Assembly (NCBI RefSeq): GCF_019059575.1
Contig: NW_024881858.1
Location: 134,501-198,500 of the forward strand
DNA: 64,000 bases
Direction of reading: 5' to 3'
From: Amphibalanus amphitrite
Taxonomy: Eukaryota > Arthropoda > Thecostraca > Balanomorpha > Balanidae
Shown: one piece after another, positions 33,970 through 44,626 of the stretch
Layout of the letters: each line of letters opens with the position of its first letter
Position numbering within the stretch: the first letter of the stretch is position 1
Notes under the pieces: model-generated
Database searches by the model: none
Told to the model about the DNA's origin: nothing
What the model saw: the letters and a program-made list of their open reading frames with translations, nothing else
Position numbers and translations under genes: made by a program

Positions 33970-34239
33970 GCAGGGGGCGTCGAAGTCTAGTAGGAAAATC
34001 TGGCAATCCCCGGCGTGACGTAACGTCGGGGATGACCGACGGCACCTTGCACTGAAAGATACGGCAGAACGGCTATTTTTGAAAAATGATTAAAAATGCT
34101 TGGGTGCTGTTATGACACATTAAACGCTTATTAGCATGTTCCTCATCATGTGATAAAGCCATATCCATGGTCAAAAATAGCCGAGCCCCTCCCAATTTCC
34201 AAACATCGACCTTATAAGCAAAGGATGTAAGCGTAATCC

Positions 34240-35286
34240 TTAACCCTCGCCCTGGCAGGGGGGGGTCGATGCGACCCCCCCCCCCTATGGTTTTTCGAAG
34301 ATAGCGTAAAAACGGCGGCGCGCAGCGCCGCCAAATTTGGCACAGCCTATGGGGCAACCTTTTTACATATGACCTTGAAATTTCAAGTCCGGGTGACCTT
34401 GGGTCAGGTCACCAGGTCAGAAAAGCCGGTACAAGGTCATGTTCAAATTTCAATTTTCTTTTTGCACCTGTCCAACTCACAGTTATGGACTGATTTCCTT
34501 CAAACTTTCAGGATGTGCTAAGTTCACCGAGTTGTATAACATATAGTTCGTGTTTTTTGAGGTCACTGACCTGAGGTCAGTTAGAGGTCATTACGTCGTA
34601 ATGTTAAGCCTATGGGAAAATACTAAATTCCGAAAATACTGGAGATATCTACTTCTTTCTATCACTTTTGTGCTTTGAATCCATAGTAAATAACAGCAGG
34701 TCACTTGGTGCTTCGTTGTTTGGTGTACTTATCCATGGGTCAGGTCAAATGAGGTCAACTGAGGTCAAATGACGTTTTTGCCAATAACTTGGCACATAAT
34801 GACGCTAGAGCTTAAAAAATGGTATCATTGTGTTCCTGGTGATCAGCCGAATCGAATGATATGCGATATGATGCAATTTGGTTAACTTGAACTTAATTTA
34901 TAATTTAAAGTTTACTTAAAATTTAAGAAAAACTTTAAGTACACTTTAGCAAGCTAAAAAGTATATCATTCGACGCGCCGTGACGTGCTGAGTTCACTGG
35001 TGCTTTTCTTTTTGCTCTATCTTAATTAGATTAAAAGTTATAAGCGAAAAACTTTTGACCCGTTTTAAGCGAAATTTTTACATTTATGCCCCCCAAAACC
35101 CCCTAAATATTGACCTAGAGCAACCAAATTTGCACAGGGGCGAGAACTCCAGGGGGCCCACCTACCTACCAAATTTGGTGTTTCTAGGTGCCATAGGAGC
35201 CAATCGCGACGGGGGGGGGTCGCATCGACCCCCCCCCCCCCTGCCAGGCCGTGTTATGAAAAATGCCCTGCCAGGGCGAGGGTTAA
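34240..35286. mobile_element. Complete TTAA element, family B
   Basis: TTAA at 34240-34243 and 35283-35286 bound 1039 bp with ends CCCTCGCCCTGGCAGGGG and its complement. The terminal motif is repeated just inside the right end, around a short stretch (CTGCCAGG...CCTGCCAGGGCGAGGG). Long G-run and C-run lie inside the ends. It holds many AGGTCA/TGACCT sites and TATATCATTCGACGCGCC near 34963. Non-coding. Confidence 0.9.
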
Positions 35287-35643
35287 GGGCGACTTTCCCC
35301 TACATATCCGTACATATGCGTCCTTATGGAAATCGGTTGTGTGGCGATAAGCGACGCGCGCGACATCTGTGGGGCGACTGTGACGACACCTCGTGGCTGC
35401 TTTTCTGCTGTATGTAGGTATTGGGGTTTTGCCAGATATGGTTCCTACTGCTACACCACTATGTTGACCCAATACTAGAAAGTTATTTTGCCCATAAATG
35501 GCAAGAATATTAAAAGTATACTTATAAAATTGCTTATAAATGATTACGAGATAATAATGAAGAAGTTTTGATTGATTAATTATTTAAATATTCAACCGCG
35601 AAACTATATTTTGGTAGGTTTAGTAGAAATTAGTCCGTGCAAC

Positions 35644-36583
35644 CTTGTATTTAGGGCCTTGCTGCATGGTTTGTCACATCCCGGTCAGGGAGCGTCTCAG
35701 CGTCTCATAACTGCTCGCTATTTTTGGCCCGACATGAACAAACAGATCAAGGAGTGGGTGCGTGAGTGTACAGGTCTCGCGGGTTTTAGCGGTAGGTTTT
35801 GCACCTAGAAAATTTAGTGTACTTCAGGCTATATCTTCGTCGTCTTAAGCTTTTAAGTGTTGAAGATGCGATCGACTTGTTGGGTAACAAGCCGGCCATG
35901 ATCGTGTAAAATGGCTTCATGGTAGATCGATTAGTTTCTGAGATATAACCGGAAATGTAAAAGTGCAAAACCTACCGCTTCATCTCGCGAGACCCGTACA
36001 TCTTGCCAGGAAGCCAAGGTACACCGCCACACGAAGTCAGCAAACGGTCTTTTTGACGTTCCTTGTGGTCGTTTTGAAATCGTTCACATCGATATCATTA
36101 TCGTCGGTCCTCTCCTGCCGTCTTTCCAAAATGGCCAGCCCTTTTCGTCTCCGTACCGATACCTATTGACATGTATTGACAGGGCAACGCGCTGGATGGA
36201 GGCGACCTCGCTAACTGACATTTCAGCTGCGAGTATAGCCGCGGCGTTTCTTGACGTATGGATATCTCGTTTCGGCGTTCTATATGTGGTAACTGACAGA
36301 GGAAGTCAATTCGAGTCCGAGCTTTTCAGTCACCTTTCTTTTTGATAGGTTTCCATCGTTTGCGAACGACTGCATATACGCCACGCTCGAACGGGTTAGT
36401 CGAAAGGAGCGACAGAACGCTGAAGGCAGCAATAATGGCACGAAAACAGGAGTGGCTCCAGACTCTTCCGGTTGTAATGCTTGGGATTCGCGCCCTACCG
36501 AACGATTCGGGCTTGTCTTCTTTTACGGCCGTTACGGGTAGTCAGCTCCTGTTCCCCAGAGTCGCAGTGGACGGAGAATTGAG
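35644..36583 (+). pseudogene. Integrase of the second gypsy element
   Basis: After the hAT-like insertion the frame resumes with the end of the HHCC finger (LSHPGQGASQRLITARYFWPDM, VREC). A 200-bp TIR element interrupts it. Then come a core with IVHIDIIIVGPL-type first Asp, VVTDRGSQFES with the second Asp (36290-36320), and in another frame TTAYTPRSNGLVERSDRTLKAA with the Glu (36370-36410). Frameshifts between these blocks make it inactive. At 36584 a Mutator-like element cuts it, and the tail continues at 44262. Confidence 0.88.
35782..35982. mobile_element. Small TIR element in the integrase
   Basis: Inverted repeats AGCGGTAGGTTTTGCAC (35788-35804) and its complement (35963-35979) are flanked by TCTCGCG at 35775-35781 and 35983-35989. 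The 7-8-bp target and short TIRs could be hAT or P-like. The family is not identified. Confidence 0.65.
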
Positions 36584-36830
36584 GGGTGAGACTAAATGCT
36601 TACTTCGAAATTTAAGCTGTGTTGCGGCATTGGCGGTTATGTGCGGCGTGTATGCCGCATGATTAGTAAGCGGCGACCACTAAATTAAAGACTTAAACGC
36701 TCCAACCTGTTTTCAATGAATACCACTGCATACCAAAAATGCCAATGGCTCTCGTCATAAGATATTTAGATTTAAATAACTAATTTATCTGCATCACCAT
36801 TTTGAACCAAATTAATGCTTTCAACTTAGT
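36584..36830 (+). repeat. Left long TIR of the Mutator-like element
   Basis: Complementary to 44020-44261. It starts GGGTGAGACTAAATGCTTAC, continues through a GCCGCACATAACCGCC-type GC patch (on the complement) and ends near CTTAGTACTCAC. Confidence 0.85.
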
Positions 36831-37011
36831 ACTCACTCATTCCTTCCTTCGTTGGCTCCAAACAGTACTTCGATTGTCTGGAATTCGTGTGCCAAATCCC
36901 GCACCTGTATACGACTGGTGCATATAAAGGCCGATGTAAGAATTTCAATAGGCTCTCGCATGGGATTTCCTGGCTACCCAAAAAGTCTGTTTCAGTCATG
37001 CTATCAAAACA

Positions 37012-37090
37012 TGGCAGGCGCGGATACAAGGGGGGGCCATGGGGGCCATGGCCCCCCCTTGGCCGATTTTTTCAAAAATAAAATAAAAAG
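37012..37090. repeat. hAT-like terminal fragment with GGCCATGG palindromes
   Basis: GGCGCGGATACAAGGGGGGG followed by GGGGGCCATGGCCCCCC resembles the widespread CAGGGGCGGATCCAG hAT terminus. A related fragment in the other orientation lies at 42871-42985. No partner end was identified. Confidence 0.5.
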
Positions 37091-37253
37091 TTAAAAAGTT
37101 AAAAAGCTGAAAAGGGGGCCTCCTGAAAATAAAGTGGCCGAAATCCGATGAGTTTTTTTTTTAACCTACCCACTTAGTTATTTCTTAGAAGACTAGCTGA
37201 GAAGACTTCTTTGTTAGAAGATTGGTAAAGCTTTTCATAACTTGGAGGTCTCT

Positions 37254-37420
37254 TATGCGTGGTTCACACCGGATCCGTAATGACCGTTACGTGCCGTAAT
37301 GAATACGTCGCCGATTAAATAATATCTTGAAAGTGGAGGGCACAATGCAACGCGCATGCGTAGTTCGATTTTTGGCGACGTAACGCCGTATTCGTTACGG
37401 ATTCGGTGTGCACCGGGAAT
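37254..37420. mobile_element. ~165-bp palindromic MITE
   Basis: GGTTCACACCGGATCCGTAA at the left is complemented by TTACGGATTCGGTGTGCACC at the right, with TACG/CGTAAC-rich interiors. A further copy of this end lies at 42719-42773 in inverse orientation, extending the match to ATGCGT. The target duplication is unclear. Confidence 0.65.
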
Positions 37421-38214
37421 TGCCATGTTGAGCGCCGTCCTTCGAATCAAGTGCGTCAAAACTATTTTGCTCATAAACAATCGAAAAATGGGCTAAAGCT
37501 AAGAGCTGTTTCGTAATATCGGTGCGTCAGAATTTTAATTGGTTTTGCTCTCTTCTTTTTAAATTTATTCCTATCACTTTTGCATAGTGGTTTATAATTG
37601 TATGGAGGCATATCATTGTTAATTGACTACAATTGTGGGCATGATACTATACAGAGAATCTTTTATCCTTTTTTGGCATAAACAAGAAAACATGCCTATG
37701 CTGGTCAACGCTGAAGCTCATTTTCTACACTCGTGAATCGCTGCTATCCATGGGCAAGATCAACGTACGCATCGTACAGTTTGCTCAATTGGCTTGCGAA
37801 GAGGCCGTGCAGTGTCCGTCCAAGCATCAAGTCTAGCAGGGGCAATATGGGCAGCGAAGTTGACTCAGAACTGCATAAAAGACGTGGCACGAGAATCTAT
37901 GTATTTGAATTTATTTTGTGGACTTTGAACTTGACCTGATACCTAAAAGATAAGGGCTAGGCTAGGCCTACGAAGGAAATGTTATCTTTAAATAAACGAG
38001 TGAAATGTAATTACGGAAAATGAATTTTATGCACGTCACTCACGAGATACAAAGTAGGTTGTGACATACTGAAGGCATACCTACATGAAATAATGCCTAA
38101 AAATCAGTCGGCGAGTTGATACGATTTTATTTTATTTTCAAGTAGAAAGGTCCGCACTTGCACACGAGCAGACCGCTACCCGCTACCCAGACCAGCCCAA
38201 TTAATCGCAACATG

Positions 38215-38660
38215 TGAGAAGGGGTGGGCACGTGTGCAATTGCATGTGCCGACCAATACTCTCGCTGACCTTTGCAATCTGCATACTTTATATGCGTGGT
38301 GTCATTCACCATACCAAAGTCCAAATGTGAGCGCTATCGGCCCAACCGATCCCGAGATATGAAAAAGGGGTGCGCACGTGCGCACGTGCCGATCAATACC
38401 TTTGCCGACTTGTGAATTCTACATATAAGCATGTTATCATTCAGCATACTTGATATAAGCACTTTCGGCCCAGCCAATCCCCAGATATGAAAAAGGGGTG
38501 CGCACGTGCGCACGTGCAGATCAATGCTTTTGTCAACCTGTGCAATTTGCATATAAACATGATGTCATTCAGCATACCAAATATGGGCGCGATTGGCACA
38601 GCCAATCCCGAGATGTGAAAAAGGGGTGCGCACGTGCGCACGCGCTGAGGCAATTCGAAA
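38215..38660. repeat. 128-bp tandem repeat with GTGCGCACGTGCGCACGTGC core
   Basis: Three regular units have TGCGCACGTG starting at 38371, 38499 and 38627 (period 128), with a diverged unit before them near 38225. Units share CCCAGCCAATCCCGAGATATGAAAAAGGGG-type sequence. The monomer length and the CACGTGCGCACGTG core match, in inverse orientation, the arrays at 50.4-60.7 kb. Confidence 0.85.
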
Positions 38661-39009
38661 TCGTCCTAAGGTCACGGGATGTGTAGTGTGCACCCAGCCA
38701 AAACAACAAACAAATATTGAACCGTTTCCATTCAGCCGTTCCCGAGTTATGGTATGACGAGCTCTTTTGGAACCTCTCTCGTCGCACGTGACACGTGCTG
38801 TAACAGGCACTCATGAGTGATATCAATAGCACAGTTCAGGGTAGAAAGGATGCAGCCCCTCCCCAAAGAAGACCGCTCATCAAACAGTCAAACCGTTTTG
38901 GAGATACATGTCGATAAAAGTCATTACGGCGGCCGGTCGGGCCGAAAAGTTCAATTTTCCTAACTTCTGTTACGTTCCGTAACGAGTACGGTGGACGCTG
39001 CCAGTTTAC

Positions 39010-39508
39010 GGCGACTGGTTGCTCTAATGTCCGCCGTCTTAAGCTATGCAACACTCGAGCCAACATATCGTTTCGATCAATCCCTGGCGCTGCAACTGAG
39101 CATGTTGAACGTGTGGTTCAGGCGTCAACAGAAACCGTTGCTCCTAACGTAGTTCTCCACGTAGGTACAAATGACCTGACGCGTAACGGGTCGGAGCAGA
39201 TAGTCTCGAATTTGGTGAAACTAGCACAACAGACAAAGAAAAGATCAGGAGTCAGACAAGTATACATCTGCAGCGTAACGCCTAGAAAAGATATCGGTTC
39301 ATTTGTATACAGCAGGGCCGAGAGCGTAAACAACAGGCTTCATTCCCTCTGTCCCAAGCTAGCTGGCATAGAGTTCCTAGACTTGCGTCAGTGTCTTGAC
39401 AGATGTCCATTTACCGGCCTCGTAAGGGATGGTGTTCATTATAACAAAGCAGGTGCTACACAAGTTCTGAACACCATAATGGACTCAGCCGGCAGTTTTT
39501 TAGCATAA
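39010..39508 (+). pseudogene. ORF1 fragment with SGNH/GDSL esterase-like domain (CR1-type)
   Basis: The frame reads VRRL, then FRSIPGATAEHV, VVLHVGTNDL (the GxND block), VRQVYICSVTPRKD, and DGVHYNKAGATQVL (the catalytic Asp-X-X-His block). Esterase-bearing ORF1 proteins are typical of CR1/L2-type LINEs. The N-terminal GDS block with the serine nucleophile is not visible, so the copy is 5'-truncated. It lies 210 bp upstream of ORF2 on the same strand, the normal arrangement. Confidence 0.85.
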
Positions 39509-39630
39509 ATGAATGCAATAGTCCGAATGTTGAAGATTCAACATTCTTTAGCGCGAGTACCGAAAATGTGACCGGTCAAGCAAGCAATAAGAAATGTAAA
39601 TATAGGCAAGCTAATAGAACAAATAGGGAC

Positions 39631-42467
39631 TTGTCATTTGTACTCCTAAATTGCAGGAGTATAAGATCTGAAAACAAAGCAAGAAAACAAAACAAAATTA
39701 TATGCAGATGATGTTAAATTGTTTGTACGAGAACACAACCCTGATGTCATTATGGGTACCGAGTCATGGCTAACAAACGACATAAGTGATGCGGAAATAT
39801 TCCCACATAACTATGTAACATACCGAAAAGACCGTTGTGACAGGACGGGGGGAGGAGTTTTTATATGTATCAGAGAAAGTATAACTAGTTACAGGGAGGA
39901 TTGGAATAATACCGATGAATGTGAGGCGATTTGGTGTAGGGTCATTGATAAGGGAAAGAAACATTATATCATAGGGTGTCTTTATGACCCACCTAGTGAC
40001 TGTGAACTTCGGCTATCCGAATTCTTGTCTGTTCTCGAGCAAAAAGCACTATCCACAAATTCCAGAATCATTGTCGGTGGTGATTTTAATCTTCCAGATA
40101 TAGATTGGACCAACATGATCAGCTCGACTGGTGGAAGATACCGCAACAAAAACGATATTCTAGTAAATGTTGTGAATAGTTATGGATTGGAGCAAATGGT
40201 TAAGGTACCAACCAGGGTAACTGAACACGCTAGCAACATTCTGGACATAATTATAACTAACGTTCCTCAACTAGTTAACAACCTTCACACATGTTTGGGC
40301 ATTAGTGACCATTTAGCTGTGATATTCCAAACCCAGGATGTAGCACGACAACCAAAAGTAAAACGAAAGATAAAACAATATAATAGAGCCAATTTTGAAG
40401 ATATAAATCAGCGTCTTTATCAATATTTCATACAATTTCGTGAAGAAGCACTTTCACGGACCGTTGATGAAAACTGGATTATGTTCAAAGAGGCGATAAG
40501 TAATGTAGAAAGTAGCATACCTACCCGTGCCTTTACCATTAACGGAGATCCTCCGTGGTACAGTCTTAGACTTAAACGTCTCGAAGACAAACAGAGACGG
40601 TTTCATCGAGAAGCAAAATTTTACAAATCTGCTGTTTCTCTGCAAAGGTATAGAGAAATTCGGGCGGTTGTAAAACAGGCATACAAAGAAGCAGAGTCCA
40701 ATTACAAAAGTAGGCTTGGGTCGCTCTTGAAAGAAGACAATAGACATTTTTGGAAGTATGTTAAAGCAAAAAGGACTAAAAAAACGGGCATTACCTCTAT
40801 TGTATCCGAGAGTGGGAACATTGTCCACAACCCGGAGGATATAGCAAATATTCTTAACAATCAATACAAAGGGATATTTTGTGAGGAAGATGATACAGAT
40901 ACAACATCATTGAGCGATTGCACTCGCACGTCGGAGGTTATGCCGCCGGTTCTTATTAGTTATCATGGCATCGTAGGCCTCTTACAAAATATTAAGGTCC
41001 ACAAAGCGTGTGGCCCTGATGGCATTAGCGCGGCTATTCTAAAACATTGCGCAAAAGTGGTCGCAATGTACCTCAAAATGATTTTCGAACAGTCTCTTCA
41101 TATGAAAGACATTCCTCACGATTGGCGTCAAGCCACAGTGCACCCAGCTTTCAAAGGGGGCAGTACCAAACAACCTGTAAATTATCGTCCAATTTCGCTC
41201 ACATGTATATGTTGTAAAATGATGGAGCGTATTTTAGTTTCCCATATTGTGATGCACCTAGATGATTTTGACCTATTCTCTGATAGTCAGCATGGATTCA
41301 GAAGACATCTTTCTTGTGAGTCACAACTGTTACTGCTTTATCAGGATATTATGTCATCCATTGACAAGAAAAAGAGTGTTGATTTGGCATTCATTGACTT
41401 CAGTAAGGCGTTTGATAGGGTTCCACATAAACATCTCTTAACTAAACTAAAAATGTATAATTTAGATGATAACGTTCTTGGCTGGATTGAAGCCTTCTTA
41501 TATAATAGAACGCAGAGAGTTCTGGTTAATAATTGTTATTCTGATGTGATTAGAGTTACGTCCGGTGTCCCACAAGGGAGTGTATTGGGTCCAATATTAT
41601 TTCTTTTATATATTAACGATCTTCCGGATATGATTAATTGTCAGATAAAATTATATGCAGATGATGTTGTTCTTTACACAGACATCTTAAGCAATGAAGA
41701 ATGTAGTTTTTCGTTACAGGCAAATATAAATAGATTATCTCAATGGTGTTCCAAATGGAAAATGTCTATTAATGTTGGAAAGTGTGCTATCATGAGAATG
41801 ACAAAGCAAAAACTTGCTGCAATGCCTAGATACTATTTGAATGGAATAGAAGTTCAGGTTGTCAATGAGTTCAAATATTTAGGCGTGCATATTTCGAATA
41901 AATGTACCTGGCAAAATCATGTACAACATGTCACTGGTAAAGCGAATCAGATGCTACGATTTATTAAGCGAAATTTCAAGGATTGCCCACAGGCTGTAAA
42001 GGAAATCATGTATTTGTCCCTTGTTAGGCCACATCTAGACTATGCCAGCTCTGTTTGGGACCCATGGGGAGAGGGCATGAAGCATGAGCTGGAAATGGTT
42101 CAAAGGCGTGCTGCTAGATTTATACTTAATGACTACGACCGACATAGCAGTGTTACTGACATGCTGGCCACAATAGGATGGGTATCCCTAGAAAGCCGAC
42201 GTAGAGAGGCGAGATTATGCTTACTGTACAAATTACACCATGGCAACATGAAAGTAGATGTTAGTAGAATTATATGTGAACCTAGCTATATATCACGGAG
42301 TGATCACCCTAAAAAGATAGAGACTTCCGTCGAGATTACTTCAGTACCATAACTCGTTTTTCCCAAAAACCATAAGAGAGTGGAACCAACTTTTGCCCAG
42401 CATGGTGGAAGCCGAATCTGTGGAAGATTTTCGGAAAAACGTTCAAACACATGTAAATTCGGCGTAA
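39631..42467 (+). pseudogene. CR1-like LINE ORF2 (endonuclease and reverse transcriptase), disrupted
   Basis: An 877-codon open stretch (39719-42352) encodes an apurinic-type endonuclease (IMGTESWL, GGGVFICIRE, GGDFNLPDIDW, ISDHLAVIF) and a reverse transcriptase (GPDGISAAILK, NYRPISLTCICCK, IDFSKAFDRVPH, SGVPQGSVLGP, LYADD at residues 645-649 from 39719). The first endonuclease block, LLNCRSIR, is in another frame at 39646-39670 because a 22-nt insertion (39694-39715) breaks the frame. The last ~40 codons (to about 42467: REWNQLLPSMVEAESVEDFRKNVQ) are displaced by two more frameshifts. The element is therefore dead but little eroded, and there is no ATG at the start of the long frame. Confidence 0.92.
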
Positions 42468-42718
42468 ACGTGATTGTAATTGAAATTGCTCATGAGTAAT
42501 GCAGAATGAATCAATCTAAAATCAGTAGTAATGTGAGTAGGTATGTACTTGTGTGTATGTACTTGTGTGTATGTGCGATACTGATGTGTGCATGATGTGT
42601 GAACCAGATTTAACATCACCAGGGCCAACCGGCATTCGTGATTGTTGTAATACATGCCACATTTCAACTTCGTCTACAAAAGTCACAATGCTTGGGAAAT
42701 CTTGAGAAATTTCTAGCT

Positions 42719-42773
42719 CATTACGTCCGTAACGGTTACGGCGTCATTACGGATCCGGTGTGAACCACGCATT
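42719..42773 (-). repeat. Inverse copy of the MITE end found at 37254
   Basis: TCATTACGGATCCGGTGTGA followed by ACCACGCAT is the complement of 37254-37284. It lies just downstream of the LINE 3' region. Either a solo MITE end or the partner of 37254. Confidence 0.6.
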
Positions 42774-43152
42774 ATACTCACAGTGATGGCCACTTTTACA
42801 GGGCCTCCAAGCCTGCACAGATGTTGAGATGTTGCCTGAACAGCTAGATAAGCTCAATAGACGCAGTTTTTTTTTTGGGGGGGGGGCAACAAGTGGGAAG
42901 ATGGGGCCTCCAACAGGTGGGATTATGGGGGGGGCCTCCTGGTTTCTAATGGCCCCTCCCTTGGAGATTTTCTGGATCCGCCCCTGAAACATGGTATGTC
43001 AGCCCTCTCACCAGCTTGTAGTGCCCCTGACCGTCACCGACTCCCTTCCCTCCTTAAAAGCCAAGTTTCCCTCCATCATCTCTACTAGATTTAGGTGATG
43101 CTCCGACAAATTCACAAACAAGACCGAACTTGTTCGGAGTTCGGACTGTGAG

Positions 43153-44019
43153 TTAACCCTCGCCCTTTAGGGGGGGGGGGGGGGGGGTGGTCGAACGGAC
43201 TCCCCTCGGTTTTTCGCAAATAACTCGCGTAAAAAGCGGCCGATCACGACGTAACTTTTAGTACCCTCGCGTTGATCAATTTTACACCTACCCTGAAAAT
43301 TTCATGACCCCTGTGACCTACTTTTCGAGACCATGTTTGGCCGGAACCGCGATTCAGCGTATGTCGGCTCGCATTAGCAGCGCGTTTGCAGTCTTTTCGT
43401 GGTTTCAAGCGTTCAAACATGTGATATGATGTTGCCCCCATGCATTAGGGTGGGTGTCAAGGTCACCTGAAGGTCAGGTCAGGTCATTGACCTTTGGTGA
43501 CCTCGGTTCACTTTTTCGAGTTTGACATGTTTCTAGGCCAGTTTTTTCGAGCTGAATTCGAATTAAGCAACCACATGAACGTTTACAAAGTAGTTTTGGT
43601 GCCTTCGTAACATGTTACGAGGCTGTCAGAGGCGGTTGACACCTACTACAAATACCCGGCAGGACCTCTACTGGTTGACCTGACCTGACCTAACCCGACC
43701 TGGCCTAAATGAATGAAGACATCATCTGTGATCAAAACTAGCATGATATTCGTGATCAGCACCCCGAAAAACCCCATAGCAGCCACACTACGACGTTCTA
43801 ACAGGTCCCAATTTTCCCGCCTTTTGGGTCATTGACCTGACCTGGAAGGCCAACCGATGACCTAGGACCTTAAAATTGGATATCATCGGCTTTCTCTCGT
43901 CACGGGCAACACGCTCGTTTTTTTCCGCGAAGCTCTAGCTTGATCAGGAGCGAAACGGCAAGGGGTTATACCTTATACGTTCGCGGCTGGAAAAAAACAC
44001 CAATACGGGCGAGGGTCAA
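43153..44019. mobile_element. TTAA element, family A, inserted in the Mutator-like right TIR
   Basis: TTAA at 43153-43156 and TCAA (one change) at 44016-44019 flank 859 bp with ends CCCTCGCCC and its complement. A run of about 18 G follows the left end. The flanks (GTGAG before, GTTGAAAG after) match continuous sequence in the left TIR of the Mutator-like element, so this copy inserted later. Rich in GGTCAGGTCA. Confidence 0.85.
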
Positions 44020-44261
44020 GTTGAAAGTATTAATTTGGTTCAAAACAATGATGTAGATAAGTTAGTTATTTAAATCTAAATATCCTATGACGAGAGCGAT
44101 GGAAATTTTTGGTATGCAGTGTTATCCATTGACAACAGGTCAAAGCTATTGAGTTTTTAATTTAGTGGTCGCCGCTTACTAATCATGCGGCATACACGCC
44201 GCACATAACCGCCAATGCCGCAACGCAGCTTAGATTTCAAAGTAAGCATTTAGTCTCACCC
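44020..44261 (-). repeat. Right long TIR of the Mutator-like element
   Basis: Complement of 36584-36830, ending GTCTCACCC against the second AGAATTGAG. Confidence 0.85.
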
Positions 44262-44618
44262 AGAATTGAGTTCTTCCCGTCATGACTTTATCCGTGAATT
44301 GGCCAGACGAATGAATGAGATTAATTTTTGTACTATGTCGGAAGGACATTGCCACGGCAGCAGTGCAAAAGATGTATATATTCCGAAGGATCTAGCAAAT
44401 TTTTCGCATGTCTGGATACGTGTAGATAGAGTGCGTCGCCCCCTTGAGTCCCCCTACATAGGTCCACTGCGCGTTGTAAAACGGTTCACCAAGTTCTTCA
44501 TTGTCGAAGTAGCCTCTGGTGAAACTGATTCGGTGTTCATCAATCGCCTAAAGCCTGCACGACTGCCCTCTGCTGCCGAGTTCTCTGCCCGTGCCCACAG
44601 GGAAACTGCACGAGAGGA
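44262..44618 (+). pseudogene. C-terminal integrase/GPY-type tail of the second gypsy element
   Basis: The frame resumes directly after the TSD (SSRHDFIRELARRMNEI) and reads FSHVWIRVDRVRRPLESPYIGPLRVVKRF then VFINRLKPA. This is the GPY/F-like module that follows gypsy integrases. It shows that 36575 and 44270 were adjacent before the Mutator-like insertion. It is cut again at 44627. Confidence 0.88.
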
Positions 44619-44626
44619 GCCGACAG

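Larger units (their letters stand above)
32167..35661. mobile_element. hAT-like element inside the gypsy integrase (outer copy)
   Basis: The 8-bp target CTGCATGG is duplicated at 32159-32166 and 35662-35669. Across one copy the gypsy frame passes from FDKLHG to LSHPG. Ends are CAGGGGGCGTCGAAGTCTAG (left) and TTTAGGGCCTTG (right). An 8-bp TSD and CARGG ends fit hAT. A second copy of the same family (32174-33969) and a TTAA element (34244-35282) sit inside it. No transposase. Confidence 0.85.
36584..44261. mobile_element. Mutator-like element, 7.7 kb, long TIRs, 9-bp TSD
   Basis: The target AGAATTGAG is duplicated at 36575-36583 and 44262-44270, and the gypsy frame is continuous across one copy. 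Long inverted repeats of about 245 bp start GGGTGAGACTAAATGCTTAC (36584-36830 and 44020-44261); the first ~105 bp are nearly identical and the rest diverged. A 9-bp TSD with long TIRs is the hallmark of Mutator-like elements. No MULE transposase is visible; the interior is filled by a MITE, a 128-bp tandem array, a CR1-like LINE and a TTAA element. Confidence 0.85.

Noticed and set aside
38215-38660. Regular repeats with spacers suggesting CRISPR
   Set aside because: The repeat is a full 128-bp tandem monomer, not short repeats with unique spacers, and the genome is eukaryotic.
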